DNA of 5,478 nucleotides from Desulfosporosinus sp. UBA5188 (GTDB taxonomy: Bacteria > Bacillota > Desulfitobacteriia > Desulfitobacteriales > Desulfitobacteriaceae): contig DHWG01000045.1 of NCBI GenBank assembly GCA_002413075.1, positions 1 to 5,478 of the forward strand. Reading direction: 5' to 3'. The translations under genes were made by a program, and so were the position numbers. The notes below the pieces were generated by a model that did not search any database, was not told where the DNA came from, and was given only the letters and a program-made list of their open reading frames with translations. Below are positions 1 through 5,360 of this stretch, piece after piece; position 1 is the first letter of the stretch, and every line of letters starts with the position of its first letter.

Positions 1-46
1 GATTCCACACAATGGCTGTCGGCCACCGAAACGCAGAAGGGTATAG
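1..46 (+). CDS. rpsK: 30S ribosomal protein S11, C-terminal end (partial)
   Basis: The window opens inside the last codons of the gene for small-subunit protein S11. Read from base 2, the frame gives IPHNGCRPPKRRRV followed by TAG at 44-46. This is the hallmark basic C-terminal tail of bacterial S11 (PIPHNGCRPPKRRRV). S11 sits on the 30S platform and contacts 16S rRNA near the E site and the mRNA exit region. Its position just before rpsD matches the usual rpsM-rpsK-rpsD-rpoA-rplQ order. The stop codon overlaps the first two bases of the rpsD Shine-Dalgarno sequence, which suggests translational coupling. Only 14 residues are visible, but the tail is very distinctive. Confidence 0.93.
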   Translation, partial: IPHNGCRPPKRRRV

Positions 47-52
47 GAGGTG
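45..52 (+). promoter_or_regulatory. rpsD Shine-Dalgarno, overlapping the rpsK stop
   Basis: AGGAGGTG is an exact match to the anti-Shine-Dalgarno complement. It ends 7 nt before the ATG at 60, which fixes the rpsD start there and not at the upstream in-frame ATG at 12. That earlier ATG lies within rpsK codons and would add 16 residues never seen in S4. Confidence 0.9.
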
Positions 53-59
53 TGTAATC

Positions 60-689
60 ATGGCTAGATATACTGGACCAGTTTGTCGCTTATGTCGACG
101 AGAGGGAATGAAGTTATTCCTTAAAGGTGAACGTTGTTATACCGGAAAATGTGGGATTGATCGTCGTGCATTCGCTCCTGGACAACATGGTCAAGCTCGT
201 GCGAAGAAACCTACTGAATATGGTCTTCAGTTACGAGAAAAACAAAAAGTACGTCGTATGTACGGTGTTATGGAAAAACAATTCCGTCATTATTTCGACG
301 TAGCAGCACGTAAAAAGGGTATGGCCGGAGAAAACCTACTCGTCCTGCTAGAACGTCGACTCGATAATATCATTTTCCATCTGGGTTTTGCATCGTCTCG
401 TCCAGAAGCACGTCAACTCGTGAATCACGGTCACTTTACCATTAATGGTAAAAAAGTTGATATTGCTTCGTATTCTATCCGCGTTGGAGAAGTTATAGCC
501 GTTAAAGAAGGTAGCAAGAGTTCTCCACGTATGAAACAACTTCTTGAAAACTTAGGTTCTCGGACAGTTCCTGCGTGGTTGAGCTTAGATGCCAATACTG
601 CGGCTGGAACAGTTCTTGCACTACCGACTCGTGAAGATATTCAAATCCCCATCCAAGAACACCTTATCGTGGAGAAATACTCCCGTTAA
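60..689 (+). CDS. rpsD: 30S ribosomal protein S4 (zinc-binding, four-cysteine form)
   Basis: S4 is a primary 16S rRNA-binding protein that nucleates assembly of the 30S body and lines the mRNA entry channel; in E. coli it also represses the alpha operon. The 209-aa product starts MARYTGPVCRLCRREG, the standard S4 N-terminus. Cysteines at 9, 12, 26 and 31 (C-x2-C-x13-C-x4-C) form the N-terminal zinc site of C+ S4 proteins; B. subtilis S4 lacks them. The motif APGQHGQ follows at about 39-45. An S4 RNA-binding domain spans about 99-161 (RRLDNIIFHLGFASSRPEAR, then HGHFTINGKKV). The C-terminus IVEKYSR is typical, and length matches the family (about 200-210 aa). The gene lies 13 nt after rpsK and 69 nt before rpoA, so it sits inside the alpha operon, unlike the detached rpsD of B. 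subtilis. Confidence 0.98.
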   Translation: MARYTGPVCRLCRREGMKLFLKGERCYTGKCGIDRRAFAPGQHGQARAKKPTEYGLQLREKQKVRRMYGVMEKQFRHYFDVAARKKGMAGENLLVLLERRLDNIIFHLGFASSRPEARQLVNHGHFTINGKKVDIASYSIRVGEVIAVKEGSKSSPRMKQLLENLGSRTVPAWLSLDANTAAGTVLALPTREDIQIPIQEHLIVEKYSR

Positions 690-758
690 TGTTGGCGTTC
701 TACCCATCTGGGTTGGATGGTTTGTCTATAAATCTCTCGAGAAAGAAGGTGCATTCCG

Positions 759-1706
759 ATGGTAGAAATCGAGAAGCCCAGGATCGAGTGTATCGAGCGT
801 TCTGAAGACGACTCCTATGCAAAATTCGTCGTTGAGCCACTAGAAAGGGGTTATGGAATTACCTTAGGGAATTCTTTAAGGCGTATTCTGCTCTCCTCTC
901 TTCCTGGATCAGCGGTGACATCTGTCAAAATTGAAGGGGTACTCCACGAGTTCTCAACGATTCCCGGTGTTTTGGAAGACGTTACTGATATTATTCTGAA
1001 CCTGAAGTCCCTTGCATTGAAAGGCTATACGGATGAAACTCGAATTATTCGGCTAGAGTCTCAAGGCGGTGGCGTTGTTACAGCAGGAGATATCATCACT
1101 GATCCAGACATCGAGGTTCTGAATACCGATTTGAAGATCGCTACATTAGATAATGATGGTCGGTTGTTCATGGAAATGACAGTAGAACGTGGCCGTGGCT
1201 ACGTTGCTGCGGACAAAAATAAGAAGCCCGACGATATAATTGGAGTGATACCCATAGACTCCATTTTTGCCCCGATTTATAAGGTCAACTATACGGTAGA
1301 GGATACCCGTGTTGGCCAAATCACGGACTTTGACAAGTTAACCATTGAAGCATGGTCCAATGGCAGTATCTCTCCAGAAGAGGCCACCAGTTCGGCCGCC
1401 AAAATTCTGAGTGATCATCTGCGCCTTTTCATGGGACTCACTGATAAACTCAATAATGTTGAGATTATGGTGGAAAAAGAAGAGGAAGCTAAAGATAAAA
1501 TTCTCGATATGACGATTGAGGAACTAGATCTGTCTGTTCGTTCTTACAACTGCCTGAAACGGGCAGGGATCAACTCTGTTGAAGAGCTGACCCAAAAAAC
1601 GGAAGAGGATATGATCAAAGTACGTAACCTTGGTCGCAAGTCTTTGGAAGAAGTGGAATTTAAACTTAAGAACTTAGGTTTATCGTTCCGCCCAATTGAA
1701 GACTAA
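759..1706 (+). CDS. rpoA: DNA-directed RNA polymerase subunit alpha
   Basis: Alpha dimerises to seed assembly of core RNA polymerase, and its C-terminal domain contacts UP elements and activators. The 315-aa product is the usual Firmicutes length. The N-terminal domain (about 1-230) carries the dimer/beta-contact motif ERGYGITLGNSLRRILLSS at 29-47, then LHEFSTIPGVLEDVTDIILN and, further on, GVIPIDSIFAPIYKVNY and VEDTRVGQ. A flexible acidic linker (VEKEEEAKDK) leads to the C-terminal domain (about 250-315). By alignment from memory, R261, N264, G292, K294, S295 and E298 correspond to the E. coli '265 determinant' (R265, N268, G296, K298, S299, E302), so DNA binding looks intact. An AGAAGGTG ribosome binding site at 744-751 lies 7 nt before the ATG. 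The gene sits between rpsD and rplQ as expected. Confidence 0.99.
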   Translation: MVEIEKPRIECIERSEDDSYAKFVVEPLERGYGITLGNSLRRILLSSLPGSAVTSVKIEGVLHEFSTIPGVLEDVTDIILNLKSLALKGYTDETRIIRLESQGGGVVTAGDIITDPDIEVLNTDLKIATLDNDGRLFMEMTVERGRGYVAADKNKKPDDIIGVIPIDSIFAPIYKVNYTVEDTRVGQITDFDKLTIEAWSNGSISPEEATSSAAKILSDHLRLFMGLTDKLNNVEIMVEKEEEAKDKILDMTIEELDLSVRSYNCLKRAGINSVEELTQKTEEDMIKVRNLGRKSLEEVEFKLKNLGLSFRPIED

Positions 1707-1716
1707 TTCGGTGCAA

Positions 1717-1723
1717 AAGGAGG
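1717..1723 (+). promoter_or_regulatory. rplQ Shine-Dalgarno that selects a TTG start
   Basis: AAGGAGG lies 9 nt before the TTG at 1733. An in-frame ATG at 1727 is followed at once by TAA (ATG-TAA-TTG), so it cannot start L17 and is only 3 nt from the ribosome binding site. The TTG is therefore the real start. Confidence 0.85.
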
Positions 1724-1732
1724 GGAATGTAA

Positions 1733-2071
1733 TTGGCTTACCGCAAGTTGGGAAAAAATACAGGTCATCGCGGGGCAATGTTGCGTAATATTGTCACTTC
1801 CCTGTTAAGACATGAGCGTATTCAAACGACTGAAGCCCGTGCCAAAGAATTGAACGCCATCACTGAAAAGATGATTTCACTTGGCAAACAAGGCGATTTG
1901 GCTGCACGTCGTTCGACGCTGGCGTATCTCATGGATGAAGATGTTGTAACAAAGTTGTTCGATACCATTGCGCCGAAGTATGCTGACCGTCAGGGCGGCT
2001 ATACTCGTATTATGAAACTCGGCTTACGTCGGGGAGATGCTGCGACAATGGTAATCATCGAACTCGTATAA
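1733..2071 (+). CDS. rplQ: 50S ribosomal protein L17
   Basis: L17 is a large-subunit protein near the polypeptide exit side of the 50S particle. The 112-aa product begins MAYRKLGKNTGHRGAMLRN, the family signature, with TTG read as Met. The middle motif LLRHERIQTTEARAKEL and the C-terminal stretch GGYTRIMKLGLRRGDAATMVIIEL are also typical. Length fits the short Firmicutes form; the E. coli protein is somewhat longer at its C-terminus. The gene begins 26 nt after rpoA stops and has a strong ribosome binding site. It is the last ribosomal gene of the alpha operon and is followed by a long hairpin before the ECF transporter genes. Confidence 0.98.
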   Translation: MAYRKLGKNTGHRGAMLRNIVTSLLRHERIQTTEARAKELNAITEKMISLGKQGDLAARRSTLAYLMDEDVVTKLFDTIAPKYADRQGGYTRIMKLGLRRGDAATMVIIELV

Positions 2072-2082
2072 AGCGAGTTGCT

Positions 2083-2126
2083 AAAGGCCGGGTTGCTTAA
2101 ACAATGTTTAAGCATGCCCGGCCTTT
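2083..2126 (+). terminator. Long hairpin after rplQ (terminator-like, weak U-tract)
   Basis: The outer arms AAAGGCCGGG (2083-2092) and CCCGGCCTTT (2117-2126) are perfectly complementary. The inner arms TGCTTAAACA (2094-2103) and TGTTTAAGCA (2105-2114) are also perfect, around a single A at 2104. A small asymmetric internal loop (T2093 against T2115-G2116) joins them. In practice the innermost pairs must open to form a loop. The only T run at the 3' side is the TTT inside the stem, followed by GCTGATAAT, so it lacks a classic intrinsic-terminator U-tract. It lies between the ribosomal operon and ecfA. It may be a partial terminator, an RNA-processing site or a 3'-end stabiliser. Confidence 0.7.
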
Positions 2127-2155
2127 GCTGATAATCGGGGGAGTGATCTCAGCCT

Positions 2156-3604
2156 TTGAAAGTGATTGAAGTGCGAAACATCAGTTATGAGGATAGGTTA
2201 AACGGAGTGAGTTTTGACTGGCACCAGGGTGAGATCATCGCGCTTATGGGCGCCAATGGTTCCGGAAAGTCCACGTTAGCTCGTCTGATCGCTGGTCTGA
2301 TCGAACCCACTGCTGGGAAGATACTTCTTACGGCTGATGGCGTCTCTTGCGAATGGAGCACGGTGACAAGGTGGCAGGAAATTGGGCTTGTCGGGCAACA
2401 CCCTCAGCGCCAAACGATTGGAGCGACCGTTGCTGAAGAACTTGGTTATGGACTGTTAAACCTTGGCCATGATATTCCTTGGGTGCGCAACAGAGTGCGG
2501 GAATTGGCGGCTAGTGTGGGCTTAGGCGGTAAAGAAGATCAGTCTCCTTCAACGCTATCGGGCGGAGAAAGGCAAAGGCTGGTGACGGCAGCAATTTTGG
2601 CACTGCACCCATCCTTCCTTATTCTAGATGAAGGCTTATCGATGCTTGATACCCTCGCTCAAGTCAAAATTCTGGAACTTTTGCTTCAAGCCCAGCCCCA
2701 AACGGGACAAATTTGGATGACACATGACCCGGAAATAGCAACAAAAGCGGATCGTCTCCTGGTTCTTAAAAACGGAATACTTATTGACATGGGTAAACCA
2801 AAAGAAGCTTTGATGAACAAGGAGCTGCAATCCTTTTTTTGCCTTGGGGAAGTAGACGTTCATCCGTTCTTACAAGATCCCAAACTCAAACCTATAAAGA
2901 CGGTGGCTTTGGGGGCGCCTGTACTAGAATGGAAAAAAGCCAACTATAAATCTCGTTTAGCGCTGGACAAAATCGTAAGAGCGGGCGAGTTCATCGGAAT
3001 TGTTGGTCCTTCAGGTTCAGGTAAGACGACACTTTTAGACAGTGCCATTGGGTTCATACTGCCAACTGAGGGACAATGTTTGATGGGCGGAGAACAAATA
3101 ACCAAGGCTAACTTAAATACAGTACGAAAAAATATCCGTCTCGTTCTTCAAGAAGCAGGGGAATACTTGATTGGCCGTAGTGTCTATCATGAAGTATTTT
3201 ATGGTGACTCTAGACTAGACCTATTGGTAGAGAAGCAAGCGGGGTTATCTTTTTTGGAGCAGTTTGGGATCTCTGCACACATGGCAGAATACGCACCTGA
3301 GAAACTAAGCGGTGGGGAACGACAAAAGGTCGCATTGGCTGCTGCTCTGAGAACTCTTCCACAGATTCTATTATTGGACGAACCTTTACTTGGACTTGAT
3401 GCCTTGAGTCGGGCAGGTGTACAGGCGATGATTTCAAGAAGGGTAGATCGTACCATCCTGTATGTAACCCACGATCTAAGAGAGGTTTTACCATATGCCG
3501 ATCGTCTTTGGCTGGTTGAGAAGGGGAATGTGGTCCTAGATTGTTCAATACAATGTTGGAAAGAGCATCAGGAACAATTTCGAGCCTCAGGCGTTCGATG
3601 TTAA
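2156..3604 (+). CDS. Energy-coupling factor transporter ATPase, fused EcfA1-EcfA2
   Basis: This is a cytoplasmic double ABC ATPase that powers ECF-type vitamin or metal uptake by driving EcfT and a separate S component. The 482 aa hold two nucleotide-binding domains. NBD1 (about 1-225): Walker A GANGSGKST 32-40, Q-loop Q81 (VGQHP), signature LSGGERQR 134-141, Walker B with catalytic E159 (LILDEG), D-loop SMLD 162-165, switch H190. NBD2 (about 256-465): Walker A GPSGSGKTT 284-292, Q332, LSGGERQK 384-391, E409 (LLLDEP), H439. Both sites look catalytically complete. The first half resembles EcfA1 (ATVAEELGYGLLNLG after the Q-loop) and the second EcfA2, the same order as the separate genes found at this locus in most Firmicutes. 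I chose the TTG at 2156, 12 nt after GGGGGAG (2137-2143); a GTG at 2162 is possible. Its job follows from the adjacent ecfT. Substrate is not predictable. Confidence 0.93.
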   Translation: MKVIEVRNISYEDRLNGVSFDWHQGEIIALMGANGSGKSTLARLIAGLIEPTAGKILLTADGVSCEWSTVTRWQEIGLVGQHPQRQTIGATVAEELGYGLLNLGHDIPWVRNRVRELAASVGLGGKEDQSPSTLSGGERQRLVTAAILALHPSFLILDEGLSMLDTLAQVKILELLLQAQPQTGQIWMTHDPEIATKADRLLVLKNGILIDMGKPKEALMNKELQSFFCLGEVDVHPFLQDPKLKPIKTVALGAPVLEWKKANYKSRLALDKIVRAGEFIGIVGPSGSGKTTLLDSAIGFILPTEGQCLMGGEQITKANLNTVRKNIRLVLQEAGEYLIGRSVYHEVFYGDSRLDLLVEKQAGLSFLEQFGISAHMAEYAPEKLSGGERQKVALAAALRTLPQILLLDEPLLGLDALSRAGVQAMISRRVDRTILYVTHDLREVLPYADRLWLVEKGNVVLDCSIQCWKEHQEQFRASGVRC

Positions 3605-3605
3605 A

Positions 3606-3611
3606 GGGGGG
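3606..3611 (+). promoter_or_regulatory. Putative ecfT ribosome binding site (G6 run)
   Basis: AAAGGGGGG directly follows the ecfA stop codon. The six G's could pair, partly by wobble, with the anti-Shine-Dalgarno sequence. They lie 6 nt before ATC 3618, the point at which the conserved EcfT N-terminus begins. The same run could be a slippage or sequencing-indel site (see findings). Confidence 0.5.
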
Positions 3612-3617
3612 ACTAGT

Positions 3618-4379
3618 ATCAAGGTCTTTGAGCTCTACTGCCCAGGTAACAGCTTCTTGCATCGTCTTGATCCAAGGGTGAAGGTGGGCGGAATAGCTAT
3701 CTTGTCACTCCTATTAACCTTGACAAGATGGCAGGGTCTAACCATAACTTCTTTTATCCTCCTCGGGCTAGTGGCTTTCAGTCGTACGCCCGTAAAAATA
3801 TACCGGTCACTTCTTGTGGTGCTACTATGGATGGGCTTATTTTATGGTTTGGCAGTGGGCTGGGTTTGGCCAGAAAATAGCGCAATCTGGTATGGCCATT
3901 GGTCACTAGACGGTCTTATTCAAGCCGCTAATATGCTTTGGCGCATCGCCCTAGTTTTTGGCTTGACGCGTCTTTATACGGCTGTTACAAGGCCCCTTGA
4001 CCAAGGGATGGGAATATCATACTTCTTTAATCCACTTATCCATATTACGCCTAAAGCGGCAGATTTTGCTCTAATGCTTACCTTGACGTTGCGTTTTATT
4101 CCGTTGATCGTAGAAGAGGCATTTTTAATTTGGAAAGTCAGGCTATTAAAAAGTGAATGGCCTCACTCCAAGGTTAAACAATCCTGGGAGCTCGCCCAGC
4201 TTATTGTGCCGTTCATCTTATTAAGCTTGAGACGGGCAGAAGAACTTGCTGAAAACCTGATGGCTCGAGGCTATGGATCAGGCAACTATCGCACGCTCAT
4301 ACTCCATGAACGAACGACCGAGGATTTCGTTGGGGTGATGATCATCGGAGTTTGGGGAGTATTACTGTTAATATATTAG
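3618..4379 (+). CDS. ecfT: Energy-coupling factor transporter transmembrane protein EcfT
   Basis: EcfT is the membrane scaffold of ECF transporters and joins the ATPase pair to the substrate-binding S component. Starting at ATC 3618 the product is 253 aa and begins IKVFELYCPGNSFLHRLDPRVK, matching the family's conserved N-terminus (xPGxSxLHRLDPRxK). Hydrophobic segments lie near 22-36, 41-55, 62-84, 104-120, 149-165 and 237-252. The cytoplasmic coupling region carries the second ARG motif intact (RRAEELAENLMARGYG, A-R-G at 216-218). The first is degenerate (V-R-L at 174-176). No ATG, GTG or TTG exists in this frame between the stop at 3537 and the TTG at 3657. A start at 3657 (240 aa) would delete the conserved PGNSF segment and has only a poor ribosome binding site, so I prefer 3618, but the start is uncertain. 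It follows the ecfA stop by 13 nt and is surely in the same transcript. Confidence 0.85.
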   Translation: MKVFELYCPGNSFLHRLDPRVKVGGIAILSLLLTLTRWQGLTITSFILLGLVAFSRTPVKIYRSLLVVLLWMGLFYGLAVGWVWPENSAIWYGHWSLDGLIQAANMLWRIALVFGLTRLYTAVTRPLDQGMGISYFFNPLIHITPKAADFALMLTLTLRFIPLIVEEAFLIWKVRLLKSEWPHSKVKQSWELAQLIVPFILLSLRRAEELAENLMARGYGSGNYRTLILHERTTEDFVGVMIIGVWGVLLLIY

Positions 4380-4416
4380 ATTTAACTAAAACCATACGTA
4401 GTGGAGGCTCGTCTTA

Positions 4417-5205
4417 ATGCGAAATATTAGGCTAAAATTGACCTATGACGGAACAAACTATCATGGCTTCCAGCGACAGCATGAAACTCATGGACCGACA
4501 ATCCAAGGTACTTTAGAAACGGTCTGGGCTAGATTGGTCGACGAAGAGGTAACTCTAGCTACGGCAGGACGTACGGATACTGGTGTACATGCCTCCGGAC
4601 AAGTGGTGAATTTTATGACTTCGGCAAGAATTCCAGAAGAGAAAATCCCTAAGGCGTTTAATAGTATGTTACCAAGGGATATACAAATACTAAAAGCAGA
4701 ATGTGTTCCGGATGATTTTAGTGCTCGGTGGTCAGCAAAGTGGAAACGCTACGATTATCAGATCGACAACAAACCCATCCCAGATGTATTTACGCGTCTT
4801 TATGCGTCCCATGTGCCAATCCCCTTAAATGTGGCATTGATGCAAGAGGCAGCAAATCTTTTGGAGGGACGTCATAATTTTAAAACATTCGCAGCCGCCG
4901 GTGGAGCTAGTAAGACCTTCGAACGGACGATTTATCGCTGCCTTGTGAAGAAAGATCATGGCTTAATTACAATATCCTGTGTGGGAAGTGGCTTTCTATA
5001 TCACATGGTTCGCATTATCGTAGGAACACTCATGGACGTTGGAAAAGGTCGAATTCTCCCGCAAGAGATCCCGGATATTATTGCCAGTCAAGAACGAAGC
5101 CGGGCCAAAATGATTGCCCAGGCGCATGGACTAACGCTCGTTCACGTGAATTATACGGAAGAAAGCCCATTTGAACTGTTTAAGGACCTTTTAGCGGAAA
5201 TCTAG
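4417..5205 (+). CDS. truA: tRNA pseudouridine(38-40) synthase TruA
   Basis: TruA converts uridines 38, 39 and 40 in the anticodon stem-loop of many tRNAs to pseudouridine. The 262-aa product has the family's full length. The N-terminal motif is LTYDGTNYHGFQRQ (8-21). The catalytic aspartate is D54 in AGRTDTGVHA. FSARW (101-105) and KRYDYQI (110-116, with the conserved active-site Tyr at 112) follow, then GRHNFKTF (151-158) and GFLYHMVRIIVGTLMDVG (192-209). All expected motifs are intact. TGGAGG at 4402-4407 sits 9 nt before the ATG. The gene is 37 nt after ecfT and probably cotranscribed with it; truA between ecfT and rplM is the standard Firmicutes arrangement. Nothing odd is visible. Confidence 0.98.
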   Translation: MRNIRLKLTYDGTNYHGFQRQHETHGPTIQGTLETVWARLVDEEVTLATAGRTDTGVHASGQVVNFMTSARIPEEKIPKAFNSMLPRDIQILKAECVPDDFSARWSAKWKRYDYQIDNKPIPDVFTRLYASHVPIPLNVALMQEAANLLEGRHNFKTFAAAGGASKTFERTIYRCLVKKDHGLITISCVGSGFLYHMVRIIVGTLMDVGKGRILPQEIPDIIASQERSRAKMIAQAHGLTLVHVNYTEESPFELFKDLLAEI

Positions 5206-5224
5206 CGTGAATATGAAAAATAAC

Positions 5225-5253
5225 TTGACAACGGATAGAGATTAAAATAAAAT
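5225..5253 (+). promoter_or_regulatory. Sigma-A promoter for rplM
   Basis: A perfect -35 box TTGACA (5225-5230) is followed, after a 17-nt spacer, by TAAAAT (5248-5253), one base from the TATAAT consensus. It begins 20 nt after the truA stop, in an AT-rich gap, and would start transcription near 5259-5261. This gives rplM its own transcript with a ~115-nt leader, in addition to any read-through from truA. Confidence 0.82.
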
Positions 5254-5259
5254 ATCAGT

Positions 5260-5319
5260 ATGAGTTTTTATGCCTTGGCTATGATTGAGCCCCATGCCCC
5301 TGGCATACCGCAAGCATGA
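5260..5319 (+). CDS. Possible leader peptide 1 (19 aa), speculative
   Basis: ATG at 5260 opens a 19-codon frame, MSFYALAMIEPHAPGIPQA, ending with TGA at 5317-5319. The ATG coincides with the expected transcription start, so translation would be leaderless; no ribosome binding site is visible for it or for the internal ATG at 5281. The TGA overlaps the ATG of the next mini-ORF as ATGA. No family is recognised. It could equally be a chance frame inside a structured RNA. Confidence 0.2.
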   Translation: MSFYALAMIEPHAPGIPQA

Positions 5320-5331
5320 TTGAGCCCCATG
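5281..5331 (+). repeat. 16-nt direct repeat in the rplM leader
   Basis: ATGATTGAGCCCCATG occurs exactly at 5281-5296 and again at 5316-5331, a period of 35 nt. Flanking bases do not match. Each copy begins with ATG and encodes MIEPH in its own frame. It is not part of any recognised mobile element. Confidence 0.9.
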
Positions 5332-5360
5332 TGAGTGATAATTTATCAGAAAACTTCTAA
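5316..5360 (+). CDS. Possible leader peptide 2 (14 aa), speculative
   Basis: ATG at 5316, the second copy of the direct repeat, opens a 14-codon frame MIEPHVSDNLSENF ending with TAA at 5358-5360, two nt before the rplM ribosome binding site. It shares its first five residues with the internal MIEPH of the upstream frame. It lacks its own ribosome binding site, so it would need coupled translation through the ATGA overlap. Chance is a real alternative. Confidence 0.2.
   Translation: MIEPHVSDNLSENF

Noticed and set aside
12..59. In-frame upstream ATG extension of rpsD (16 extra residues)
   Set aside because: This stretch is the rpsK C-terminus in another frame, the canonical S4 start MARYTGP is at 60, and a perfect ribosome binding site lies at 45-52.
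348..539. Minus-strand 63-aa frame inside rpsD
   Set aside because: Antisense shadow of the conserved S4 domain coding region.
702..720. Small hairpin (CCATC/GATGG) between rpsD and rpoA as an S4-binding or attenuator element
   Set aside because: Only 5 bp with a 7-nt loop, no U-tract, and no resemblance to a recognised leader.
713..732. Possible rpoA promoter with TATAAA at 727-732
   Set aside because: No -35 box at acceptable spacing; the nearest TTGGAT is only 8 nt upstream.
2107..2135. Possible ecfA promoter TTTAAG-17-GATAAT
   Set aside because: The -35 matches only 3 of 6 bases and lies inside the hairpin arm; too weak to annotate.
3199..3662. Minus-strand open frames of 85 and 150 aa across the ecfA end
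   Set aside because: They are antisense shadows of a confident ABC ATPase gene, with no family-like motifs.
5206..5224. Terminator after truA
   Set aside because: No inverted repeat followed by T-run is present before the promoter, so read-through into rplM is possible.
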